From: Planctomycetota bacterium
GTDB lineage: Bacteria; Planctomycetota; UBA8742; UBA2392
NCBI GenBank assembly: GCA_025993795.1
Contig: JAMQHL010000012.1
Span: forward strand, 1-64,000
Reading direction: 5' to 3'
DNA: 64,000 nt
Made by a program: the position numbers and the translations under genes. Shown here one piece after another: positions 54,782 through 63,021 of this stretch (position 1 is the stretch's first letter; the number at the start of each line of letters is the position of its first letter). Below the pieces are notes generated by a model that saw only the letters and a list, made by a program, of their open reading frames with translations, made no database searches and was not told the DNA's origin.

Positions 54782-56733
54782 CACTGCTCCCACGGCGCCA
54801 GCTTCAGGGCCTCGCTGCGGCGCATGGTTTCAAGGTGCGCCTGTGCGGCTTTGGAGTCAGCGTCCGAGAGTTTCAGTTCTTGCAGCAGTGGCGCGGCGGC
54901 TTCGGCCACTTGCGCGCGATCTTCAGTGGCAGGGTCGCGGTACGTGGCCAGCGCCGCAAACCATGCAATGCGCGGGTCTTTCACCCGGGCCGCGAGGTCC
55001 TGTGCCGCCTTGCCGTCGCCAAGCCAGGCCAGCAGCAACGCGCGGTTCAGATCTGCGGCACGTTCGCCTTCTGGTTGCCCGTGGCGTGCTGCGCTTCGCG
55101 ACGCGGCTGCCAGCGCCAGCGCCGCTTCGCGCGTAAGCTCGATACACTTTTCGCGCCCGATCTGCCGCCAGTTCGCGGTCACGATGCCTTGGGTCACAGC
55201 CGCCAGCAGCCGCTGCGCCATCGCAAACTCGGGGTGCTGGGCCAGCAGCTTGCGCAGACCCTCAGCGCACGATTCGAACTTCTCTTCATCGTATGCCAGC
55301 TCAGCCGCCTGGTACGCCCGCAGCACATCTTTCATCGCATGGGGCGAAGGCAGGTCGCGCGTGTCGTTCAAGCTTTCCGGGTCAAAGCTCTGGGCCATCG
55401 GCACCTCGCCCGGGTACGGGCTGCCGCTGGTTGATTCGCGCGGCTGTACGCTGCCCTTGCGCGGTGGCACCCAGGCGCCCATCAGGCGGGTGATTTCATC
55501 GCGCGCGGCCCTGACCGCGTCGGGGTTCTCAACCGCATTGCCGTCGCGCAGGTGCACGACCTCGTTGCCGCTGAACAGCGTAAGGTCGTCGTCGTTGCGC
55601 AATCCACGTAACTTGGACCAGTTCGCGTTCAGGTACGCGTAGTGGCTTTCGACAAATGCCGCCAAGCCCGGATCAAGGGCCGGGTCTTTCATCTGCGGCA
55701 CAAGGCTTACGCCGTGAGCCTGCTTGCGAATCACGTCAGACTTGAGTTGCATCAATTCGAGCAGTGTCGGCGCAAGGTCATAGTTACGCACGACCCATGG
55801 CACACGGGTGCCGGCTTTAATTCCCGGGGCACCATGGACAATCAGCGGGACGTGCGTGGTGCTTTCATAGCAGTAGTAGCCGTGGGTCAACTCGCCGTGC
55901 TCGCCCAGGCCTTCGCCATGGTCGGATGTGATCACAATCAGCGTGTCCTTGAACACATCCAGCTTGCGCAGTCTCTCAATGAAGCGGCCTACCTCGGCGT
56001 CGGTAAATGCGATTTCACCATCGTAACGTGCGATGCTGTCATCGCCCTCGGTAAGACTGCTGTGCGATTCATAGGGCGCATGCGGGTCAAACAGGTGAAT
56101 GAAACAGAAAAAGCGTTCTGCCCCCTGCTGCGAAATCCAGTCGCCTGCAAGCTTCAGTGTTTGCGGCGCCTTGCGCTCGGCAATCGTCATGCGCCCCGGT
56201 ATCAGTGAGCGCACGTCGCTGTCGTCGTACACGCCAAACCCGCGCTCAAGGCCGCTTCCGCTTTTCATGGTATGCGCTGACACAAACGCGCCGGTCCTGA
56301 AACCCTCAGCCTGCATGGCCTCAGCCAGCGTACCCAGCTCGTCGGGAAGGCGGTGATAGAGGTTGTCACGCACGCGGTGGCCCAGGGTGCTGACGCCGGT
56401 GAACTGCGTCAGGTGCGCAGGCAGGGTAAGCGGATAACAGGTGAAGTGCTGCTCAAACAGCACGCCCTGCTGTGCAAGCGCATCCATGTTGGGCGAAGTT
56501 TTCTTGGGGTAGCCATAGCTGCCAAGATGGTCGGCGCGCAGAGTGTCGATGCTGATCAGCACAAGGTGGCGCGGTGCGGCCGGCGTTGCAGGCTCAGGCT
56601 CGGGTGCCGCCTTGAACCATGTGTTGTAAGCCCAGACCGAGGCCATGCCGGCCACCAGCGCCAACCCGACATAGGTCCAGATGCCGCCACGGCGGCGAAA
56701 GATCGGGGGATTGGCAGGCGGTGGTTCAGCCAT
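54781..56733 (-). CDS. Sulfatase-like (alkaline phosphatase superfamily) protein lacking the FGly Cys
   Basis: The ATG at 56733 follows GGAG. The 650-residue protein has an N-terminal membrane helix (about 20-37) and a sulfatase fold: SIDTLRADHLGSYGY (metal binding), SDHGEGLGEHGEL (metal binding) and HLFDPHAPYE. The nucleophile region is LTLPAHLTQFTG, where sulfatases have Cys or Ser in C/S-x-P-S-R. Here it is Thr-Leu-Pro, so formylglycine cannot form. It may be a phosphodiesterase or transferase. After residue 460 there is a helical, TPR-like region. Confidence 0.8.
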   Translation of the reverse strand: MAEPPPANPPIFRRRGGIWTYVGLALVAGMASVWAYNTWFKAAPEPEPATPAAPRHLVLISIDTLRADHLGSYGYPKKTSPNMDALAQQGVLFEQHFTCYPLTLPAHLTQFTGVSTLGHRVRDNLYHRLPDELGTLAEAMQAEGFRTGAFVSAHTMKSGSGLERGFGVYDDSDVRSLIPGRMTIAERKAPQTLKLAGDWISQQGAERFFCFIHLFDPHAPYESHSSLTEGDDSIARYDGEIAFTDAEVGRFIERLRKLDVFKDTLIVITSDHGEGLGEHGELTHGYYCYESTTHVPLIVHGAPGIKAGTRVPWVVRNYDLAPTLLELMQLKSDVIRKQAHGVSLVPQMKDPALDPGLAAFVESHYAYLNANWSKLRGLRNDDDLTLFSGNEVVHLRDGNAVENPDAVRAARDEITRLMGAWVPPRKGSVQPRESTSGSPYPGEVPMAQSFDPESLNDTRDLPSPHAMKDVLRAYQAAELAYDEEKFESCAEGLRKLLAQHPEFAMAQRLLAAVTQGIVTANWRQIGREKCIELTREAALALAAASRSAARHGQPEGERAADLNRALLLAWLGDGKAAQDLAARVKDPRIAWFAALATYRDPATEDRAQVAEAAAPLLQELKLSDADSKAAQAHLETMRRSEALKLAPWEQ

Positions 56734-56805
56734 CGAACTCCGGGCGCATCAAGGAGTCGCCGTTCAGGCGACGGGCAGGAAGCGGCAACAGACGCATGCC
56801 ACCCG

Positions 56806-58815
56806 CTAGACCCATTTTCGCCAGAACACAGTGACCAGGTCATTGGCCAGCACGAACACCATCAGGCCCAGCACCGCGATAAAACTGGTCAGGCTTACCC
56901 AGTGCATCGCCCTTTCGGGTAACGGTTTGCCGCGCACAGCTTCAATGGTGACAATCAGCCACTGGCCGCCGTCCAGCACGGGCAGCGGGATGAGGTTCAC
57001 GATCGCCAGGTTGATACTGATGAACGCCAGGAAGAAAATCAGCGTGCCGGTCCCCCACTGCGCCAGGCTGTAACTGCGCTTGGCGATGACCACGGGGCCG
57101 CCCAGGTGCCAGATCTTGACGCGGCCCGTAAACAGCGCCCCCAGCGTCATGATGATTTTGTAACCGACCTTCTTGCTGTGATAGAAGCCCTGCTTCACAG
57201 ACTCCAGCAGGCCGTAGGTCACCGGCTCGCTGCGCTGCTCAGCCGTTGCCATCAGCAGATAGGCGCCGCTGTCCTGCCCGTTATCGTCGGGCTTGACTGT
57301 CACGTCCAGCAAACCGCTGTTGCGCTCGACCTGAAACGTGATCTCGGCAGGCTGGTCAGACTGTGAAGCCGCGATCAATGCCGCTTCCAGCGCCTCGCCA
57401 TCCACCGCCTCAGTTTCTGGATTGCGCTTTTCAACGCCGCCGACCTTGATGCCGACGATCTTGTCGCCAGGCACGAGACCTGCCAACGCGGCCTGGCTGC
57501 CGGGCCGCACGCCATACGCGACAAGTTTGCCTGCCAGTTCAGCGATCTTTTCTGCTTCCTGTTTCTCGTTCAGGCCGCGAGTGTCGATCGGCGAGATCGT
57601 CAGCCCAAGCTGAAAGCGGCCCGGTGAACTCTCGCGAGGCTCGGGCCGAATGTCCACTGTGTGCCTGGCGCCTTCACGCTCAAGCACCAGGGTGATCTGG
57701 TTGCCGTTGCTGGCGTCCACCACTCGCGTCAGGTCGCCGAAACTGTGCAGCTTTTCATCGCCGTTGGGGCCGGCGACGGCAACGAACTTGTCGCCCTCTC
57801 GCAACCCGGCGACGTCAGCCGGGCCGCCCTTTCGCACACGATTCACGAACGGCGCCGGAATGATCGAAATGTCGGCGGCATATGCCCCGCTGTCGGTGAA
57901 AAAGTGGCGGCGCGGGGTGTAAGGCACCTGCCAATCGCGCGCATCTTCGCCAAAACCCCGCCGTAGCGTCAGCATGATCGCGCCGCGCGACTGCTCAATG
58001 AAGCCCTTGGCATCGTACACGTTACGGATTACGCGGCCGTCTACTGCCACCAGTTCGTCGCCGTCCTGCGGGCGGTCTTCGCCCAGGGTTTCCGGAAAGC
58101 GGTCGGCTTCGTCGCCGGTCAGGACTACGCGGTGCTTTGCCTTGATGCCCGGCATCTTGATGCCGAAGACCGGGTCCTCATCCAGGCTGAGAGTGATCTT
58201 CTGGCGTGCTTTCTCGCCGGCCTTCTCGCGCTCAACCAGCAGGTCAATGCTGTCGCCGCCGTCGAAAATGCCGGCATACACCACGTCTTCGAAATCCACG
58301 ACCTCGCGGCCGTTCACTTCGAGGATTTTGTCGCCAACCTGGATCTCGTTGTTTGTCCACGCGCTGCTGCGCGTGTCCACCATGCCCACCGTCGGCTCAA
58401 TGAACGTCACGCCAAGCTGAAACGCGAGAATGAACCCGATCACAGCCGTGATCGCATTCATCGTCACGCCGCCCAGCAACACCTGTGTCTTCTGGAAATA
58501 GGTCTTGTTGCGGTAGTCGCCCTTGTCGTCTTCTTTGGCCTTGTCGATCTGCCCGGGCGAGTCACTTTGCCCCTGCATCTGCACATACCCGCCGAACGGA
58601 ATCCAGCCCAGCCGGTACTCGGTGCCGCGCCACTTGAATTTGAAGATATTGAAGACCTTCCAGCCCTTGGGGGTCCAGATCGGCATTGGAAACCCGATGC
58701 TGAAGGCGGGGCAGTTGATGCCCACGCGCTTTGCGGCAAAGAAGTGCCCGGCTTCGTGAATCGCGATCACAAAGCCGAAGCCGATCAATACTTGCAGTAC
58801 ATAGAGCACATTCAT
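56806..58815 (-). CDS. rseP: RseP-like site-2 protease with multiple PDZ-like domains
   Basis: The 669-residue protein has HEAGH at residues 20-24 (zinc) and a C-terminal NLIPLPVLDGGQWLI (third ligand). Between them lie about four PDZ-like units, for example GDKILEVNGREV, GDELVAVDGRVIRN, GPADVAGLREGDKFVAVAG and GSQAALAGLVPGDKIVGIK. RseP cuts membrane-bound anti-sigma factors and remnant signal peptides inside the membrane. E. coli RseP has two PDZ domains. Confidence 0.92.
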   Translation of the reverse strand: MNVLYVLQVLIGFGFVIAIHEAGHFFAAKRVGINCPAFSIGFPMPIWTPKGWKVFNIFKFKWRGTEYRLGWIPFGGYVQMQGQSDSPGQIDKAKEDDKGDYRNKTYFQKTQVLLGGVTMNAITAVIGFILAFQLGVTFIEPTVGMVDTRSSAWTNNEIQVGDKILEVNGREVVDFEDVVYAGIFDGGDSIDLLVEREKAGEKARQKITLSLDEDPVFGIKMPGIKAKHRVVLTGDEADRFPETLGEDRPQDGDELVAVDGRVIRNVYDAKGFIEQSRGAIMLTLRRGFGEDARDWQVPYTPRRHFFTDSGAYAADISIIPAPFVNRVRKGGPADVAGLREGDKFVAVAGPNGDEKLHSFGDLTRVVDASNGNQITLVLEREGARHTVDIRPEPRESSPGRFQLGLTISPIDTRGLNEKQEAEKIAELAGKLVAYGVRPGSQAALAGLVPGDKIVGIKVGGVEKRNPETEAVDGEALEAALIAASQSDQPAEITFQVERNSGLLDVTVKPDDNGQDSGAYLLMATAEQRSEPVTYGLLESVKQGFYHSKKVGYKIIMTLGALFTGRVKIWHLGGPVVIAKRSYSLAQWGTGTLIFFLAFISINLAIVNLIPLPVLDGGQWLIVTIEAVRGKPLPERAMHWVSLTSFIAVLGLMVFVLANDLVTVFWRKWV

Positions 58816-58879
58816 GCGGTTATCGTAACGGCCGCCCCATCAAAAGGAAGGACGGTACGGCCCGTCCGTTTCTGCAATC

Positions 58880-58885
58880 TATAGT
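58880..58885 (+). promoter_or_regulatory. -10 box TATAGT upstream of the cyclase gene
   Basis: TATAGT lies in the 179-bp divergent region; a transcript from about 58892 would carry a 100-nt leader before the cyclase start. An inverted repeat (GGACGG 58850-58855, CCGTCC 58862-58867) lies just upstream and may be an operator. Confidence 0.35.
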
Positions 58886-58994
58886 TCCCCCATGACCGGT
58901 GACGGTTTCCAATTCATAATCCGGGCCGCCCAGAACAGATGGCATTGAGTGCCCGTTGGTGTCGGGCCGTTGTGATGTGACTGAGGGGAAAGAG

Positions 58995-61385
58995 ATGCAG
59001 AATTTCCTGCCCGCGTTTGTTGAAGCCCAGCTCGCCAAGAAGAAGACCCACGGAAAGCTCGAAGGCACCGTGCTGTTCGTAGACGTAAGCGGCTTCACTT
59101 CACTGACCGAAGTCGCGTTCAAGCTGGGTGACGCCGGCGCTGAGCTGATGAGCCGCGAGCTGACCCGCATTTTCGACCCGATGGTCATCGCCGTGCACAA
59201 CCGCGGCGGCTTCATCGCCAACTTCATGGGAGACGCATTCACCGCCGTGTTCCCTGAGGGCAAGGGCAGCGCGCGCCGGGCCCTGGACGCAAGCCACGAG
59301 ATCATCAAATGGTTTACCAAACACGGAACCAGCAAGACGCGCCACGGCGACTTCGAGTTCGGCGTGAAGATCGGCGTTGAACACGGCCAGATCGAGTGGG
59401 GCATTCCCCACGACAAGAAGTTCAAGGCGCGCCAGTGGTACTTCCGCGGACCCGCCGTTGACGGCGCGGCAGCGGCAGAACACAAGGCCAAGCGCGGCAA
59501 GATTGAATTGGGCAAGGTCATCAAGAAGAATGACGACCGCAAAGCCGAACCCGGCCGCCCCCGCAAGACCACGGCCGTGAGCGAGCGCAAGAAACTGAAG
59601 CTTTTCTTTCAAGACGCGATCATCGACGCCGGCGAGCGCGCCGAGCTGCGCCACGTGGTCAGCCTGTTCCTGCGCTTTGACGGGGCCAAAGACCATGCAA
59701 CCGTCGAAAAGGTGTTCAGCGCCCTGCTTGCCGCCGCCGAGCGCCATGGCGGCACGATCAACAAGATCGACTTCGGCGACAAGGGCTTCACAGCGCTGGT
59801 GTTTTTCGGAGCACCCATTGCCGCCGAGAACGCCGAGAGCGCAGCCGTTGCCTTCGCCCAAAGCCTGCCGGTGAACGGTTTGAACAACATCCCGGGCGTG
59901 AAGATGACGGCAGGCATCGACGCCGGCCTGGTGTACTCGGGCCTGCTGGGTGGCGAAAGCCGTAATGAATGGACCTGCATCGGCGACGCTGTAAATACCA
60001 GCGCCCGCCTGATGACCGAGGCCGAGGTCGGCCAGACGCTCGTGACCGACCGCGTGCAGAAGTCGGCCGAAAAGCGCTGGGAATTCCAGGACAAGGGCAC
60101 CCGCATCCTCAAAGGCAAATCCAAAGAGACGCGGGTGTTGCAGCCCACGGCGCTGCGCGGCCGCATGCGCGGGTTTACCTACCGCAACCCGATGCTGGGC
60201 CGCGACAAGGAACTGGCAGTGCTGCTTTCCTTCGTTGATCCGGCCTACGCCTCTGAGCCGAAGTTCGCCGGCATCCAGCGCATCCTGGGCGAGCCCGGGC
60301 TTGGCAAGACGCGGCTTGTGGCGGCGCTTCGTGCCAAGCTGGAAGAGCGCGGCCGGCCGTTTCACTGGATCACGATGCCCTGCGACGGCGTGCACAAGAG
60401 CGGCTGGAATGCGGTAAGCGCATGGTTGCGGGCATTCTTCGCGATTGCCGAATCAGCAACGCAAGAGGCCAAACGCAAGGCGATTGAGGACAAGTACCGC
60501 GAGTTCGAAAACGACCCGCGCATTCCGGAAAACACCCGCAGCGAACTCAAGCGCACGCTCAGTTTCGCCGCTGACCTGTTGGACTGCCACTGGGATGATT
60601 CACCGTTCGCCAGGCTGGATGACCCCAAGCTGCGCCACGAGAACCGGATCATCGCAGTCAAAGAGCTGCTGCGCGCGCTTGCGTCAATTGCGCCGACGAT
60701 CCTTGAGGTTGAGGACACGCACTGGATTGACGCGTCAACGGCCGCCTGGCTGACGGCCATGACGCGCAACATCGCGACCCTGCCGCTGGCGATTGTCTGC
60801 ACCAGCCGCTTTGCCGACGACGGCAGCAAGCCCGAGTTGCAGATTGCCCAGGACGTCGAGTTGCAGGACTTTGAGCTCAAGCCGATTTCAGGCGACGAGT
60901 TCACGCAGCAGATGGCCAAAGTTCTTCTCGGCGACGACAAAGAGCTCGACAACGACACCGTCAAGCTGATCAGCGGCAAAGCCAAGGGCAACCCCTTCTT
61001 TACCGAGCAGCTGATTCTGCACCTGCACGAAACCGGCGAGCTTGAAAAAGTGCAGGCACCCGCTGCCGCCGATGAAGCGACAAAGCAGCGCACGCGCTTG
61101 AAAATGAAGAGCACCGATACCGCCCGTCTGCCCGGCAGCCTGAGCAGCCTGGTGACAGCCCGCATTGACCGCTTGAGCCCCGAAGTACGCGAGACGGTGA
61201 AGCATGCCAGCATTTTGGGCGTGCGCTTTCTGTCGCGGGTACTGGGCGAATTGCTCAAGCGCAGCGGCAAGGTCACGCGCAGCCTTGAGGAACTTCTTCT
61301 CGAGAGTGAGCGGGAAGGCGTGCTGATACCGGCTGAGCGCGCGGAAGCTGCCGCAGACGAGGCCAGCCAGGCGCAGCAGAAGTAG
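58995..61385 (+). CDS. Soluble adenylyl cyclase-like protein: two class III cyclase domains plus ATPase
   Basis: The ATG at 58995 follows GAGGGG; the frame extends upstream but without a ribosome binding site. The 796-residue protein has a first cyclase domain with the metal-binding Asp30 (FVDVSGFTS) and Asp80 (FMGDAFTAVF). A second, at about residues 210-380, has GDAVNTSARL with the conserved Asn and Arg of the transition state. A P-loop ATPase follows, with Walker A GEPGLGKTR at 432-440 and a VEDTHWID Walker B. This is the order of mammalian soluble adenylyl cyclase. It probably makes cAMP; the ATPase part is likely regulatory. Confidence 0.85.
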   Translation: MQNFLPAFVEAQLAKKKTHGKLEGTVLFVDVSGFTSLTEVAFKLGDAGAELMSRELTRIFDPMVIAVHNRGGFIANFMGDAFTAVFPEGKGSARRALDASHEIIKWFTKHGTSKTRHGDFEFGVKIGVEHGQIEWGIPHDKKFKARQWYFRGPAVDGAAAAEHKAKRGKIELGKVIKKNDDRKAEPGRPRKTTAVSERKKLKLFFQDAIIDAGERAELRHVVSLFLRFDGAKDHATVEKVFSALLAAAERHGGTINKIDFGDKGFTALVFFGAPIAAENAESAAVAFAQSLPVNGLNNIPGVKMTAGIDAGLVYSGLLGGESRNEWTCIGDAVNTSARLMTEAEVGQTLVTDRVQKSAEKRWEFQDKGTRILKGKSKETRVLQPTALRGRMRGFTYRNPMLGRDKELAVLLSFVDPAYASEPKFAGIQRILGEPGLGKTRLVAALRAKLEERGRPFHWITMPCDGVHKSGWNAVSAWLRAFFAIAESATQEAKRKAIEDKYREFENDPRIPENTRSELKRTLSFAADLLDCHWDDSPFARLDDPKLRHENRIIAVKELLRALASIAPTILEVEDTHWIDASTAAWLTAMTRNIATLPLAIVCTSRFADDGSKPELQIAQDVELQDFELKPISGDEFTQQMAKVLLGDDKELDNDTVKLISGKAKGNPFFTEQLILHLHETGELEKVQAPAAADEATKQRTRLKMKSTDTARLPGSLSSLVTARIDRLSPEVRETVKHASILGVRFLSRVLGELLKRSGKVTRSLEELLLESEREGVLIPAERAEAAADEASQAQQK

Positions 61386-61427
61386 GCCGCGGTTTTCCGG
61401 CGCGAACACAATTGGACGACTCTCAGC

Positions 61428-62324
61428 TTGCCAACGCCCACTCCATTTCAGCGCGCGCTCACGGCACCGGTCATGGGTGTGGGCCTCGGCATCGATATTT
61501 TTGATTCGCAGCCGGACTTTCGAACGCTGATTGCAGACCACCGCGCCGGGTTTGACTTTCTTGAAGTCTATTCGCGCGGCGACGCCGACCACACCGATAC
61601 ACTCTTTGCCGAGATCCCTGACGACGTGCCGCGCACGTACCACCACGAGGGCCTGGACCCGGTCGCCCCGGGCCTGTGCCCCGACGCCCCGATTGCCGCC
61701 TGCGTGAAGAACCAGCACCTGCTGACAGCGCCATGGACGGTCGAAGAGTTGGCGGTGCGACGCATCGCTGGCAGGTACACCGACTTCTTTTTTCCGGCAA
61801 TCCTGAACGCGGAGTGCGCGGCCGTCACCATCCGGAATCTTGATGCGCTTCACTCGATCCTGCCGGCACCATTGCTGCCGGAGAACGCACCCTACGAGTT
61901 CGTCGTCGGCGATATGCATTTGGCCGACTTTCTGACCACAGTTGCCCACGGGGCGGACTGCGGGTTGGTGCTCGACCTGGGCCATTACTGGAGCTACCAG
62001 CTCTGCGTAGGCAAGGGCGATCAGCCGGACCACGGCCTTGAGCGCCTTGACCTGTCAAGGGTGCTCGAGGTTCACCTGGCGGGCGCGCGCATCGAGTCAT
62101 ATGCGTCCGGCCGAATCTACCGTGACCTGCATGGCGCTGGCCCGATCCCGGAGGCGTCGTTGTTTCTGCTGCGTGAGCTGTTGCCAAAGCTGGGCAACCT
62201 GAAGGCGATTACCATCGAGGTGGAAAACGCGACGGAGCGCGCCGCCATTGAGCAAGCCGCGCAGGTTCGCGAAGTCGTGCGCTTCACGCTGCCCGCGTGG
62301 CTGGAGGCTGCGAGTGTCACTTGA
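61428..62324 (+). CDS. DUF692 (MNIO) family protein
   Basis: A TTG start at 61428 is used; an ATG at 61473 is an alternative. The 298-residue protein has the DUF692 layout: VGLGIDIFDSQPDFRTLIAD at the start, His72-His73, Glu152-Asn153, LDLGHYW (Asp183, His186), VHLAGA (His216), DLHGAG (Asp233, His235) and Glu264. In MNIOs (MbnB, TglH) such residues hold two or three iron ions for oxidation of Cys in ribosomal peptides. Here LDLGH replaces the usual LDvNN-type motif. It overlaps its partner gene by 11 bp. Confidence 0.8.
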   Translation: MPTPTPFQRALTAPVMGVGLGIDIFDSQPDFRTLIADHRAGFDFLEVYSRGDADHTDTLFAEIPDDVPRTYHHEGLDPVAPGLCPDAPIAACVKNQHLLTAPWTVEELAVRRIAGRYTDFFFPAILNAECAAVTIRNLDALHSILPAPLLPENAPYEFVVGDMHLADFLTTVAHGADCGLVLDLGHYWSYQLCVGKGDQPDHGLERLDLSRVLEVHLAGARIESYASGRIYRDLHGAGPIPEASLFLLRELLPKLGNLKAITIEVENATERAAIEQAAQVREVVRFTLPAWLEAASVT

Positions 62325-63021
62325 AGCCCAGTACTCGGCCCTGTATGCGCTGTTTTACAAGCGCCGCGCGCGCGACGCGTTCTTTCAGGCCGGCCACGCG
62401 CCCGTGGCGGGGTTGACGAACGTTGAGATTCGCCAGCTTCAACTCGCGGACGGCCTGCGCTTCGACAGCGTCGTGGGGCTTCACCAGGGCGACCTGGCGC
62501 ACCAGTGGTACGCGACACGCGTACCCGGCGGCTGGCTGGCGCTGCAGGTGGCGCTGGACACGGACGACCGCGAACTCGTGGCCAGCTTCACCGGCAGCGA
62601 CGCCTTTGAGTTGCGCGTAGATGACGATGCCGACGGCCGCGCGCTGCTGGCGTGGGTCGGGGCTCTTGCAGAAAGCGGTCACCTGCCCGAGGCGCCATGG
62701 CTGCCCGAGTTGCTGCGCTATGAGCTGCTGCTGAACGCGCGCTGGATTGACGCCCACACGCCCCGCGTTGAAGAGTTCAAATACGAAGTGCCCGGCATTC
62801 GCGAGTCACTTGTTGAGCGGCGAACCTTCCCCACCGACGAAGACCCCGTGCGCTACGGCGCGCTGTTTCACAAAGATGAACGCGGTGTCGGCGAAGCCAC
62901 GCTGGATCGTGACGAGGCGCGGGCGATGCATGCAATCCTGGCTGGCGCCGACACCAGCGGCGAGCCGCCGAGACTTCTCAAGCGCTGCAAGGCGCTGCTG
63001 CGCGAGATGTCAGGCTGGTAG
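62314..63021 (+). CDS. HvfC/MbnC-like partner of the DUF692 protein
   Basis: The GTG at 62314 follows GGAGG and lies inside the end of the previous gene. The 235-residue protein begins EAQYSALYALFYKRRARDAFF and continues with strand-rich regions (RELVASFTGSDAFELRVDD) and a helical C-terminus. In MNIO clusters, a DUF2063-type protein of this size binds the oxidase and the precursor peptide. The match is by context and length; the family signature is weak. It converges with rsmH. Confidence 0.6.
   Translation: MSLEAQYSALYALFYKRRARDAFFQAGHAPVAGLTNVEIRQLQLADGLRFDSVVGLHQGDLAHQWYATRVPGGWLALQVALDTDDRELVASFTGSDAFELRVDDDADGRALLAWVGALAESGHLPEAPWLPELLRYELLLNARWIDAHTPRVEEFKYEVPGIRESLVERRTFPTDEDPVRYGALFHKDERGVGEATLDRDEARAMHAILAGADTSGEPPRLLKRCKALLREMSGW

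Noticed and set aside
58892-58948. 18-codon leaderless frame after TATAGT
   Set aside because: It starts 7 nt after a -10-like box, but the peptide has no conserved feature and the main product is the cyclase at 58995; kept only as a possible leader peptide.
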